64,000 bases of DNA from Thorsellia kenyensis (GTDB taxonomy: Bacteria; Pseudomonadota; Gammaproteobacteria; Enterobacterales; Thorselliaceae), in assembly GCF_042432445.1 (NCBI RefSeq), contig NZ_JBHLXE010000033.1:1-64000 (forward strand), given 5' to 3'. The translations under genes were made by a program, and so were the position numbers. Position 1 is the stretch's first letter. Each line of letters begins with the position of its first letter. Shown here one piece after another: positions 38,785 to 47,688 of the stretch. The notes beneath the pieces are model-generated. The model saw only the letters and a list, made by a program, of their open reading frames with translations, was not told where the DNA came from and made no database searches.

Positions 38785-39603
38785 ATGAAATATATCCCTT
38801 TAAATCCACTTTATGTGTATCTTTCTTTGCTAGGTTTATTAATACTTATAGCCTTTTTTGCTCCGTGGGTAGCACCTTTCGATCCTCTAAAACAGGATGC
38901 ATCAGCCAGATTAAGTGCCCCTAATTTAACCCATTGGCTAGGCACTGATGGTTTTGGGCGTGATATTTTATCTAGAATAATTTTTGGATTAAGGCCGACG
39001 GTAATCATACTCTTCACCGTAGGTATTTTTACTGTGTTCATCGGTGTAGTGATTGGTGTCTATAGTGGACAATCAACATCTTGGGTTGGTCGATTGTTAA
39101 TGCGATTCACGGATATAGTAATGGCTCTGCCGAGATTATTAATTGCTTTCGCTTTTGTCGCAATATTAGGTAATGGTGTTTTCAATGTTATTATCGCCCT
39201 TGTGCTGACTAGTTGGCCTTCCTACGCTAGACTAGCTAACACACTTATAAAAAATATTTCACAAAGTGATTTTATTTTAGCCAGTAAAATGTTGGGTATT
39301 TCAGCCCATAGAATTTTTTGGATTCATTTACTTCCTCTTTGCCTACCGCAAATATTCGTGAAATTAGCTATTGATTTAGCAGCTATTTTAATCACTTGCG
39401 CGGGTTTAAGTTATTTGGGACTAGGAGTTAAACCACCTAATGTTGATTGGGGAGGGATGGTAGCTGAAAATGCTGAATTCTTAACATCCCATTGGTGGGT
39501 AGTTATGTTTCCAAGTCTATTTATCATCCTCACCAGTCTGCTATGCGTGCTTATTGGAGAGTCTTTAAGAGACCGTATCGATAGTCGATTTGTAACCCAA
39601 TAG
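38785..39603 (+). CDS. Peptide/nickel-type ABC transporter permease (DppC-like)
   Basis: 272 residues, with six hydrophobic helices. The HWLGTDGFGRDILSRIIFGLRPT motif near the N-terminus is diagnostic of the DppC/OppC family, and DFILASKMLGISAHRIFWIHLLPL is the coupling region. It forms the heterodimeric channel with the permease encoded 14 bp upstream. Confidence 0.92.
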   Translation: MKYIPLNPLYVYLSLLGLLILIAFFAPWVAPFDPLKQDASARLSAPNLTHWLGTDGFGRDILSRIIFGLRPTVIILFTVGIFTVFIGVVIGVYSGQSTSWVGRLLMRFTDIVMALPRLLIAFAFVAILGNGVFNVIIALVLTSWPSYARLANTLIKNISQSDFILASKMLGISAHRIFWIHLLPLCLPQIFVKLAIDLAAILITCAGLSYLGLGVKPPNVDWGGMVAENAEFLTSHWWVVMFPSLFIILTSLLCVLIGESLRDRIDSRFVTQ

Positions 39604-39615
39604 GAATAATTTTTT

Positions 39616-40503
39616 ATGGAAAACCGAATTAATAATGATGTTAAAGATAACAAACTAAATACTTTTAATCTTGTTTCTATTTCTAACCTTTCTATTGGTA
39701 TCAATCGTATTAAATCTACTTATAAGAGTAGTCATTCTTCCTCACTTATCCTCGATAATGTTTCAATGAATATTGGCAAAGAAATTGTTTGTCTCATTGG
39801 TGAATCAGGTTCTGGGAAATCGACTTTAGCTAAAGTACTAATTGGAATTCTCAATCCAGCACTTAGTGTTTATAATGGACAAATTGAATATTTTAGCTCT
39901 CCTGAAGATCATGCTGTGAATTTACTTCAAGAGAATGTAATTAGTCAGTTAAGAGGAAAAACAATATCGATGATAATGCAAGAACCTAAATATGCATTAA
40001 ATCCCAGTTTAAATTTATTAACACAACTTGATTATGCTTATTTAGGTTCTCTTACAGGAAAAAATAAACTTCTTTACTATTATCAGCTACTAGATGACAT
40101 TGGGTTATCACATGAAATATTACATGTAAAACCACATAAATTGTCTGGAGGAATGGGACAGCGATTTATGATAGCTTTGGCCCTATTAAATAAGCCACAA
40201 TTGATTATTGCAGATGAGCCAACTTCAGCGCTAGATTATGATTTAAAATACCAGATATTAGAACTCATTGTTAACCGATGCAAAAAAAATGATATCGGCT
40301 TATTACTTATCAGTCACGATCTTCCTTCAGTAAAAAAATATGCTGATAGAATATATATAATGAAATCTGGCTCTATTGTCGATAGTGGGGATGCAAACCT
40401 ACTAGTAAAAAGTCAAAATCACTACACTAAACTCCTTTGGGCTTGTAAACCTAGCAGTCAAACTTACCAAAAATCACTTCCCACCTCTTTGGATACACTT
40501 TAA
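39616..40503 (+). CDS. Peptide/nickel-type ABC transporter ATPase (DppD-like)
   Basis: 295 residues. Walker A is GESGSGKST, the signature is LSGGMGQR, Walker B is LIIADEPTSALD, and the switch histidine is in LLISHDLP. The GGMGQR variant of the usual GGMRQR/GGQRQR signature is acceptable for DppD-type subunits. The segment just after Walker A (codons for LNPALSVYN, 39849-39877) is duplicated exactly at 2973-3001. The protein is shorter than typical DppD and lacks most of the C-terminal cysteine-rich oligopeptide tail. Confidence 0.9.
   Translation: MENRINNDVKDNKLNTFNLVSISNLSIGINRIKSTYKSSHSSSLILDNVSMNIGKEIVCLIGESGSGKSTLAKVLIGILNPALSVYNGQIEYFSSPEDHAVNLLQENVISQLRGKTISMIMQEPKYALNPSLNLLTQLDYAYLGSLTGKNKLLYYYQLLDDIGLSHEILHVKPHKLSGGMGQRFMIALALLNKPQLIIADEPTSALDYDLKYQILELIVNRCKKNDIGLLLISHDLPSVKKYADRIYIMKSGSIVDSGDANLLVKSQNHYTKLLWACKPSSQTYQKSLPTSLDTL
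39849..39877 (+). repeat. Partner copy of the 29-bp duplicated block
   Basis: Identical over 29 bases to 2973-3001. This copy is embedded in a conserved coding context and is presumably the donor. Confidence 0.9.
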
Positions 40504-40536
40504 AAATAGATAAAAAAATAGGAATACAAAGACATT

Positions 40537-41226
40537 ATGCCGATTTTAAGCGCCCAATCCATTAATATTTTTTATGATGATCAACCAAAGGTACACGACA
40601 TAAATTTCACCATAAATAAAGGACAAACAGTAGGTCTTTTTGGCCCTTCAGGTTGCGGTAAATCCTCACTTTTAAGAGTAATAGCTGGACTCTATAAAAA
40701 CTATTCAGGCCAGTTTTTTTTCGAAAATAATCTCTATAAACCAACGCTTGGTCAACACATTCATCATATCCAAATGGTTTTTCAAGATCCTTATAGCTCC
40801 CTTCATCCTAACCATACTATTAATTTTATTCTCACAGAACCCCTAAAAGTGCAAGGTATTAATAAGAAAAATTTAGAAGAAAAAATACAATCTCTCTTAG
40901 ACATTATTGAACTACCCTCTAAATTATTAGCATACTACCCTCATCAACTGTCAGGAGGACAAAGGCAACGTATAGCAATTGCAAGAGCCATTCTATTAGA
41001 ACCAAAACTAGTCCTGCTTGATGAACCCACGTCAGCTCTAGATATGCCTGTTCAAGCAAGCATTCTTAATTTACTAAATAGATTAAAAGCTCATCTGAAT
41101 ATGAGCTATCTTTTGGTCAGTCATGACAGAGATGTTATCGCTCATATGTGTGATTACGCCATTGAAATGGAATTAGGAAAAATAATCAAAATTCATGAAA
41201 GAAGCGACTTAGACTTATGGGCATAA
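40537..41226 (+). CDS. Peptide/nickel-type ABC transporter ATPase (DppF-like)
   Basis: 229 residues. Walker A is GPSGCGKSS, the signature is LSGGQRQRIAIARA, Walker B is LVLLDEPTSALD, and the switch is LLVSHDRD. QMVFQDPYSSLHPNHTI is the usual Q-loop region of DppF-like subunits. It completes the operon as the second ATPase of the heterodimer and starts 33 bp after the preceding gene. It lacks the long C-terminal extension found in many OppF proteins. Confidence 0.92.
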   Translation: MPILSAQSINIFYDDQPKVHDINFTINKGQTVGLFGPSGCGKSSLLRVIAGLYKNYSGQFFFENNLYKPTLGQHIHHIQMVFQDPYSSLHPNHTINFILTEPLKVQGINKKNLEEKIQSLLDIIELPSKLLAYYPHQLSGGQRQRIAIARAILLEPKLVLLDEPTSALDMPVQASILNLLNRLKAHLNMSYLLVSHDRDVIAHMCDYAIEMELGKIIKIHERSDLDLWA

Positions 41227-41334
41227 TTAAATAAACATAAAACTTTTTACTTACTTGATGGTATTCAAGCTTAATTTAGTGGATAATAGGCTTTTGTTTG
41301 ATTGAGTAAACTTTTTGGAGCCAAAAAACCGCTT

Positions 41335-42543
41335 ATGTTTCCTATTATTAAATCTCTAATTGATACAGATGCTTATAAATTATTTATGCAACAAGCTGTT
41401 TATCATTTATATCCTGACACAGTTATCACCGCTGAATTTCGCTGTCGCAATAATGAAAATTTAGGTGAATATGTTAATTTAATAATTGAGCAAATCAATT
41501 TTTTGGCCGATGTCCATTTGAATGAAGAAGAATATCATTATTTACTCTCTCTAAATATTTTTAATGACGAGTATCTGACTTGGTTAAAATCATTTAGATT
41601 TAACCCCAATCAAATAAAAATTGCTAACCAAGGAGGTAAGTTAATTCTTACCATTTCAGGAAAATGGGTAGAAGCCATTTTGTGGGAAGTCCCTCTACTA
41701 GCTATTATAAGCGAGGTTGCCCACAAGGCAGTCCAGACAATCAATCAAAATGATATAATTTTAATCGCTAAAGACAAGTTGATAAATAATCTTAATGAAT
41801 TAGTCGATGAATCCACTAAAGAAAATATTCCACTGACTGACTTTCAGTTGATAGAATTTGGAACTAGAAGGCGATATTCTTTTGAAGTACAAAATACCAT
41901 TATTGAAACCCTAAAAGAGTTTGAGATTGAAAATAGCCCTAATTTTTTCAGTGGAACAAGTAACTTATTCTTCGCTTTTAAACATAATCTTAACGCGGTG
42001 GGCACACAAGCTCATGAATGGTTTCAAGCGCATCAGCAACTTGCCCCAAGTCTAGAAACCTCTCAACAATTTGCATTAAGTCAATGGCTTAAAATTTATC
42101 CTACACAGCTTCCTATTGCGCTTACTGATTGTATCAATATGGATGCATTTTTAAGGGATTTTGATGCTAATTTCGCAAGTCAATTCCAGGGATTAAGGCA
42201 TGATTCTGGTGATCCTATTACTTGGGGAGAAAAAGCACTTGCTCATTATCAACAATTAAGCATAAACGCCCAAAATAAAAAATTGGTATTTTCTGATAAT
42301 TTAGATCTCACGAAAGCACTTTCTATTTATCGCCATTTTTTAGGTAGAATACAAACCAGTTTTGGCATAGGCACAAGACTAACTTGTAATATACCCACAA
42401 TAAAACCACATAATATTGTCATTAAATTAACCACTTGCAATGGAAAGCCTGTGGCTAAAATTTCTGATGAACCAGGAAAAATTATGTGTAACGATACAAA
42501 TTATATTAAAAAATTAGCTGATGCTTTTAATATTAACGTATAA
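41335..42543 (+). CDS. pncB: Nicotinate phosphoribosyltransferase
   Basis: 402 residues. It converts nicotinate and PRPP to nicotinate mononucleotide in NAD salvage. SLIDTDAYKLFMQQAVYHLYP, FGTRRRYSFEVQ, GTQAHEWFQAHQQ (with the phosphorylated-type histidine region) and GLRHDSGDPITWGEKA match E. coli PncB closely. I chose ATG 41335, where the protein aligns with E. coli; a TTG at 41302 would add 11 residues. With pncC at 13772 it indicates an active pyridine-nucleotide recycling route. Confidence 0.96.
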   Translation: MFPIIKSLIDTDAYKLFMQQAVYHLYPDTVITAEFRCRNNENLGEYVNLIIEQINFLADVHLNEEEYHYLLSLNIFNDEYLTWLKSFRFNPNQIKIANQGGKLILTISGKWVEAILWEVPLLAIISEVAHKAVQTINQNDIILIAKDKLINNLNELVDESTKENIPLTDFQLIEFGTRRRYSFEVQNTIIETLKEFEIENSPNFFSGTSNLFFAFKHNLNAVGTQAHEWFQAHQQLAPSLETSQQFALSQWLKIYPTQLPIALTDCINMDAFLRDFDANFASQFQGLRHDSGDPITWGEKALAHYQQLSINAQNKKLVFSDNLDLTKALSIYRHFLGRIQTSFGIGTRLTCNIPTIKPHNIVIKLTTCNGKPVAKISDEPGKIMCNDTNYIKKLADAFNINV

Positions 42544-42703
42544 ATAGATAAAATATATTAATGCTCACCCAGTAAGCGCGCAAAATAAAAGAGTAATACC
42601 TGGCCTTATCTATGGTTAGCTTTACTTATTAAGCTTAAAGACTTAGACTATACACTTAATTTCAAGTTACATTTTTAAATGTTTAAGTAAAAAGGAATAA
42701 ATA

Positions 42704-43048
42704 ATGTCAGATACTTTACCTAATTGCCCAAAATGTAGTTCAGAATATACTTATTTAGACAACAATATGTTCGTATGCCCTGAATGTGCTTATGAATGGG
42801 ATGAAAATAGCACTCAAACAGATGAAGATGTTTTGATCATTAAGGACTCTAATGGAACTCAATTAAATGATGGTGATACGGTAACCCTTATTAAAGATCT
42901 TAAAGTAAAAGGAAGCTCAACTGTCATCAAAATTGGTACTAAAGCTAAAATCTACCGTTTAGTAGATAGCGATCATGATCTTGATTGCAAAGTTGATGGG
43001 CATGGTCAAATGATGCTGAAGTCTGAGTTCGTGAAAAAAGTCAATTAA
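42704..43048 (+). CDS. yjdM: YjdM/PhnA family zinc-ribbon protein
   Basis: 114 residues. An N-terminal zinc ribbon (CPKCSSEY...CPECAYEW) is followed by the PhnA SH3-like domain, with KDSNGTQLNDGDTVTLIKDLKVKGSS and the terminal GQMMLKSEFVKKV. Despite the historical PhnA name, E. coli YjdM is not needed for phosphonate breakdown and its function is uncertain. AAAAGGAATAAATA precedes the ATG. It is monocistronic. Confidence 0.93.
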   Translation: MSDTLPNCPKCSSEYTYLDNNMFVCPECAYEWDENSTQTDEDVLIIKDSNGTQLNDGDTVTLIKDLKVKGSSTVIKIGTKAKIYRLVDSDHDLDCKVDGHGQMMLKSEFVKKVN

Positions 43049-43185
43049 AAACAATTGATTTTAAAGACAGCTATTTTCATTTCATATGACGATAGCTGAA
43101 TAAGGGAGTTAATAACACCTTTCTCAACTGCTAATTTTCTCCGCTAACTTGTATAAAACTGATGACAGTAAAAACCCTACCAAGA

Positions 43186-44013
43186 CTAATTTTTTGAGTT
43201 TAAATTGAATAGTTTGATTGGCTTTATACATACTTCAGCTACATGAGTTATCATATGTACATTTGTGCCAGCAACGACACTTGGAGAAAAAATTTGTTCT
43301 AATGAACTTGGGTAGTCACCCGTCACCCCTCCTGCTTCACGAATCATTAATAGTCCTGCTAAACAGTCCCAAGAATTCATACTCAATTCTAGATAGCCAT
43401 CTGTCCGTCCCTCAGCAACCCATGCGAGAGCTAGTGCACCTGAACCACCCCTTCTTACATTAAACCCTTTTTCAAGAAGTTGCTGATAAGTAGACAAATA
43501 ATCTGCAAAAGAGACATTGCGATTCCAACCAAACTCTATCGTCGCAGCATCAAGATCACTGATATTTGAGACTGTTATTAATTCACCATTTTTTTTGCAA
43601 TATGCCTCTTTTTTCGCAAAGTATAATTCATTTGAGCAAGGATTATATATTGCACCAAGCACGGTATTGCCTTTATAGACAAACGAAATGGTGCAACAAA
43701 AATGAGGGATTTTTCTTGCGAAATTCGCAGTGCCATCAATAGGATCAATAACCCAAAGATTATCATTTTTGCGAGCACTGCTATCCTCTCCAAGCTCCTC
43801 ACCTAATATTGAATCATCTGGAAATGTCTGATGAATACTATTTCGAATAAATTGTTCTACTTTCGAATCAGTTTCTGTTAAGAAATCTTGTCCTTTTTTT
43901 AAAGTGAAACTGTTTTCTGACGATGAATTAAAACCTTCTAAGGCAAGTTTACCTGCATCTAGTATGACTTTTTCAAGAAACATTTCTCTTTGTTCAATAT
44001 CAATATTATTCAT
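43186..44013 (-). CDS. Inositol monophosphatase family phosphatase
   Basis: 275 residues. The metal-binding motifs GEELGEDS, DPIDGTANFARKIPHFCCTI and WDCLAGLLMIREAGG are those of Mg-dependent, lithium-sensitive phosphatases of the IMPase fold. Substrate could be inositol phosphate, histidinol phosphate or another sugar phosphate. It is not a typical SuhB, because the RNA-polymerase-interacting surface cannot be recognised. I chose ATG 44013, with AAAGGGA upstream; the in-frame start at 44070 adds 19 residues without support. Confidence 0.85.
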   Translation of the reverse strand: MNNIDIEQREMFLEKVILDAGKLALEGFNSSSENSFTLKKGQDFLTETDSKVEQFIRNSIHQTFPDDSILGEELGEDSSARKNDNLWVIDPIDGTANFARKIPHFCCTISFVYKGNTVLGAIYNPCSNELYFAKKEAYCKKNGELITVSNISDLDAATIEFGWNRNVSFADYLSTYQQLLEKGFNVRRGGSGALALAWVAEGRTDGYLELSMNSWDCLAGLLMIREAGGVTGDYPSSLEQIFSPSVVAGTNVHMITHVAEVCIKPIKLFNLNSKN

Positions 44014-44114
44014 AAAATTATCCCTTTGTTTAAATATTAAAAGAGCGAAAGTAAATAAATTTTGGCCCAATAAAAATATTATTTAGTATACTTACACTTT
44101 GCAAAGATGAATAA

Positions 44115-45506
44115 TTATATCTCAATATTTAAATCAAATATGAGAATTTTTGAACGCCTCTGGTAATTGTATAGTTTTCTCTTTTCAAAGGGTAAATCAT
44201 CAATTTCAGCTGGCTTAAAACCCCGCTCTTGAAACCAGTGAATACTACTTGTTGTTAATACAAAAATTTTCTCTAATCCCAGTTTTTTTGCCTTATTTTT
44301 TATATGCTCTAGAAGAATATCTCCCCGTGAGGAGTTACGATATTCTGGATGAACTGCAACACAAGCCATTTCCCCCATTTTTTCATCTTCAAATCCATAC
44401 AGAGCTGCACAAGCAATGCTTAAATTGTCACGAACAACAACAGTAAATTTATCAATTTCAATTTCCAATTGTTCTCGTGAGCGCCTAACTAAAATACCTT
44501 GATCTTCAAGCGGTCGAATTAATTCTAAGATCCCACCAATGTCATGAATCGTTGCTTGACGTACTTGCTCAGCACTTTGCTCAACTACCTGGGTACCGAT
44601 ACCATCTCTAGAAAATAATTCTTGTAATAAAGAACCATCTTCATGAAAACTAATAAGATGGCTACGCCTCACCCCCTTTTTACATGCTGCAACAGCTGCA
44701 TTAAGAAATCTTAGCGTATTTTCTTTGTGCATTAACTCTTCAAAGGAATCCATCTGTGTTTTTAATGACTCTATTTCATCTGAGAGTAGGCTAAGATATT
44801 TTTGTGCCGTATCAGGAAAAATCTCTGAAATAACATGTCCATGCTCATCACTAATTCCTTGCTGATTGGAAAACCCAATTAATTTTTCCGCATTTAGTTT
44901 AATCGCAATCTGAGTGGCAACTTCTTCTGCTGTTAAGTTAAAGCTTTCCCCTGTAATTGAAACCGCCACAGGGCCAATAAGGACAATTGCGTGATTATTC
45001 AATTGATGGTTAATCGCCTCGGTATCTATTCGCCTGATTTTTCCAGAGTGCTGATAATCTACTCCCTCGTCCACTCCAATCGGTTGAGCAATAACAAAAT
45101 TTCCACTCACTACGTTAATATGAACACCTTGTAGAGGAGTATTATTAACACTCATCGATAGTTCAGAGGTAATGTCTAATTGCAACATTCCAGCTGTTTG
45201 TTTTACTATTTCTAAGGTATTACTGTCTGTTATCCGAATATTTTTGTGATAGTGCGGTATATCTCCCTGCTTTTTTATATTAGCTTCAATTTGTGGTCTT
45301 GCACCATAAACAATCACTAATCGAATACCTAAACTATGCAGCATACCTATATCATTTAATATGTTCACAAAATTTTTATTCATCAAGGTTTCACCACTGA
45401 GCATAACGACAAAGGTTTTCCCTCTATGAGCGTTGATATAGGGGACAGAATGTCTAAATCCTTGAACTAATTCCGTACTTCTTACACGATACATTTTATT
45501 TTTCAC
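44115..45506 (-). CDS. argA: N-acetylglutamate synthase
   Basis: 463 residues. It catalyses the first step of arginine biosynthesis. An N-terminal amino-acid-kinase-like domain (TELVQGFRHSVPYINAHRGKTFVVMLSGE onward), which binds arginine as feedback inhibitor, precedes a C-terminal GNAT acetyltransferase domain with CVAVHPEYRNSSRGDILLEHI and STSSIHWFQERGF-like motifs. It resembles E. coli ArgA throughout. GTG at 45506 has AGAGG at good spacing; the ATG at 45494 has none. It is a lone arg gene in this window. A possible ArgR half-palindrome lies about 130 bp upstream. Confidence 0.96.
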   Translation of the reverse strand: MKNKMYRVRSTELVQGFRHSVPYINAHRGKTFVVMLSGETLMNKNFVNILNDIGMLHSLGIRLVIVYGARPQIEANIKKQGDIPHYHKNIRITDSNTLEIVKQTAGMLQLDITSELSMSVNNTPLQGVHINVVSGNFVIAQPIGVDEGVDYQHSGKIRRIDTEAINHQLNNHAIVLIGPVAVSITGESFNLTAEEVATQIAIKLNAEKLIGFSNQQGISDEHGHVISEIFPDTAQKYLSLLSDEIESLKTQMDSFEELMHKENTLRFLNAAVAACKKGVRRSHLISFHEDGSLLQELFSRDGIGTQVVEQSAEQVRQATIHDIGGILELIRPLEDQGILVRRSREQLEIEIDKFTVVVRDNLSIACAALYGFEDEKMGEMACVAVHPEYRNSSRGDILLEHIKNKAKKLGLEKIFVLTTSSIHWFQERGFKPAEIDDLPFEKRKLYNYQRRSKILIFDLNIEI

Positions 45507-45638
45507 AATAAAGCCTCTTTAAGAAATTTTTTGTCATTATGCTTAGAAATTATTGAATTGATTACTTTATATCTTTATTTTATATATCTTGATACATTTA
45601 AAACACACAACATTAAAAATATATTTACCCACATTTTA

Positions 45639-45654
45639 TGCATATTTATTCATG
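45639..45654. promoter_or_regulatory. Possible ArgR box upstream of argA
   Basis: TGCATATTTATTCATG fits the TNNATWWWWATNNA pattern of an arginine repressor half-site pair. It lies about 133 bp before the argA start. Only one box is visible, whereas ArgR usually binds two, so the call is tentative. Confidence 0.3.
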
Positions 45655-46148
45655 CAAGCAACAACTAAATTTCCTGAATTTATTTTTACCTGCAATTTAT
45701 ACATCACTTTTCAAGCACAAATCTCTAGTGACTACTGACGTCTCGTTGAAGTCCTTTCAAGTTCTTTATCGCAAAAAGGGAAAACTCAGCAACTATTATG
45801 CAAGGGATTATTAGTCTTCATATGACCGCAACAATGGCTTGTTTTAAAACTTGCGAACCATTGTTCGACTTTTTACAACATGCTTCAGGCCTTCTAGGGC
45901 TTAGCATGGAGTGGGTATGTTATCGCCATTAGAAGTGGTAAGGTAATGAGATAAGCCAATGTCCAACCTGATCACCTCCGTAATAACCTGTTCTGTTAAT
46001 GGCGCTTAGCGCTTTCCTATGACCGTTTGACATCTTAGAAATGGATGCAAAAGCCAGCTAGGGTCATATAGCTTGCTTTATCCGCTGAAACGCTCAGTAA
46101 ATATCATAGTGAATAATCTGAAATCAACTAGTAGCCATCTTGTACATC

Positions 46149-46253
46149 TTTTAAATGTACATTTACGCAAAAAGTGTAATTTTGGTCTACTCTAGTCACG
46201 ATCCTATCATTGCTTGTAGTGCTAAAAATGTAATAATGGAAAAGCTTAAATCA
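46149..46253. repeat. Relic A of a dispersed element (partner at 58100-58201)
   Basis: The left end ttttaaatgtacatttacgc matches 58100-58119 at 19 of 20 bases. The right end (46227-46253) matches its partner at 22 of 27 bases, with similar spacing between ends. The pair probably descends from one mobile element whose family I cannot name. Confidence 0.5.
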
Positions 46254-46503
46254 TATCTGCAACCATAAGATTCACAAAGTTAGCGTCATTATATCCTTGC
46301 TCTATTGAGCGAGGGTTTAAAGGCTTTTTACTAAGTTATCCGCTAAGCTGGCTAAAAAGTCTCTTTAAAAACTATTTAATGCAATTGTAATTATTAAATC
46401 AAACTTAAGAAGAGTATAATATGCAATAATGGTTTATAATATTAAACATTTATGACAAATATGACAAAAAATTACTTACACTACTAAAGGATGTTTTCTC
46501 ATC

Positions 46504-47676
46504 ATGCACCAAAAATCCCCCCAAAAAACCTTGCCAATGACTAAACCCAAAAGTCTCACATACAGAATTATTTCATGGTCCGGGGTAATGGCTATTCTTC
46601 TCCTTATTATTTTTATGATCTTTAGATATCTAGATAATCGCCCACAAGACGAATCCCCATTACCGCCGCCAATAAAAGTTTCTGTATCTTCCCTTCTAGA
46701 AGGCTCTATCACACCTAGTTATGAATTTATCGGTGAAGTTAGAGCAAAACAATTAGCACAACTTTCGCCTGAAATTAATTCAGTACGAATTTTATCTATT
46801 GAAGTGGATGTAGGTGATAAAATTTCTAAAGGAGATATTCTCGCTCATTTAGACAATCAGTCACTTATCTATCAAAAAGAACAAGCACAAAGTGATTACG
46901 ATAAAGCACTCGATGAATACAATCGAAAAAGTCGCCTAGGAATTAATGGTGGAATAAGTCAAGAAGAACTTTCTAGTAAACAAATTGCACTCAAATCAGC
47001 AAAAGCCCGTTTAGATGATGCAAAACTTATGCTTTCAAAGGCTCAATTGACATCACCTGTGGATGGAATAGTTATTGCTAGAAATAAAGATATTGGCACG
47101 CTTACAAGCCTAAATGAAGCAATGTTCACAGTCGCTGTTAACCAAGAAACGGAATTTGTAGCAAATATTCCTGAAAATCAATTAACACGTTTTGCAATCA
47201 ATCAAGAAGTTAGCCTGTCTCTAAGTGGCCATAATTCTTTACTTAAAGGAAAAATTAGACGAATTGAGCCACTCATTAACAATACATCAAGAACAGCAAA
47301 TATTTATATTTCATTTGATGAGTCTCAATTTCATCCTATTGGTTTGTTTGGTACAGCTCGCATTAACTTAGCAGAACAAAAAGGCATTATCGCTCCAACT
47401 ACATCTATTCTTTTAGATGAAAAAGGGCAATATCTTTGGACTGTAAATAATAAAAATCGCGTTGAAAAAATTTATGTAAAAGAAATATTAAGACAAGATA
47501 CACAAACTATCATCGAACTGGATAAATCTCTTTTATCTGATGAATTAAATAGTAATCAATATGATTTAACAAAATCTAAAATATTACTTAGAGCGGGGTC
47601 ATTAGTGAATGAAGGCGATTTAATCACTCCTCAACCTGTTAACTCAGCTACAAAAAATACTGATTTACTGAACTAA
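46504..47676 (+). CDS. RND efflux periplasmic adaptor subunit
   Basis: 390 residues. One membrane anchor (ISWSGVMAILLLIIFMIF) replaces the lipoprotein signal of AcrA. Next come a biotinyl-lipoyl segment (VRAKQLAQLSPEINSVRILSIEVDVGDKISKGDILAHLDNQ), a short helical hairpin, then VDGIVIARNKDIGTLTSL and a beta-barrel. It links the inner-membrane pump encoded 12 bp downstream to an outer-membrane channel. No channel gene is present nearby. Confidence 0.92.
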   Translation: MHQKSPQKTLPMTKPKSLTYRIISWSGVMAILLLIIFMIFRYLDNRPQDESPLPPPIKVSVSSLLEGSITPSYEFIGEVRAKQLAQLSPEINSVRILSIEVDVGDKISKGDILAHLDNQSLIYQKEQAQSDYDKALDEYNRKSRLGINGGISQEELSSKQIALKSAKARLDDAKLMLSKAQLTSPVDGIVIARNKDIGTLTSLNEAMFTVAVNQETEFVANIPENQLTRFAINQEVSLSLSGHNSLLKGKIRRIEPLINNTSRTANIYISFDESQFHPIGLFGTARINLAEQKGIIAPTTSILLDEKGQYLWTVNNKNRVEKIYVKEILRQDTQTIIELDKSLLSDELNSNQYDLTKSKILLRAGSLVNEGDLITPQPVNSATKNTDLLN

Positions 47677-47688
47677 AGGAAAAATACA

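Larger units (their letters stand above)
45507..46503. other. Decayed region between argA and the RND genes
   Basis: About 1 kb without an intact frame. It has slightly richer GC in 45720-46100 than its surroundings, suggesting broken former coding DNA. A 105-bp stretch (46149-46253) is related to 58100-58201. A TGCATATTTATTCATG word at 45639-45654 resembles an ArgR box for argA. Confidence 0.5.

Noticed and set aside
36096..41226. Naming the five-gene importer sapABCDF
   Set aside because: Gene order fits, but the first permease has the longer DppB-type N-terminus, unlike SapB, and ligand specificity cannot be read from the sequence.
44249..44446. 65-codon plus-strand frame inside argA
   Set aside because: Antisense shadow of a strongly conserved coding region with no ribosome site.
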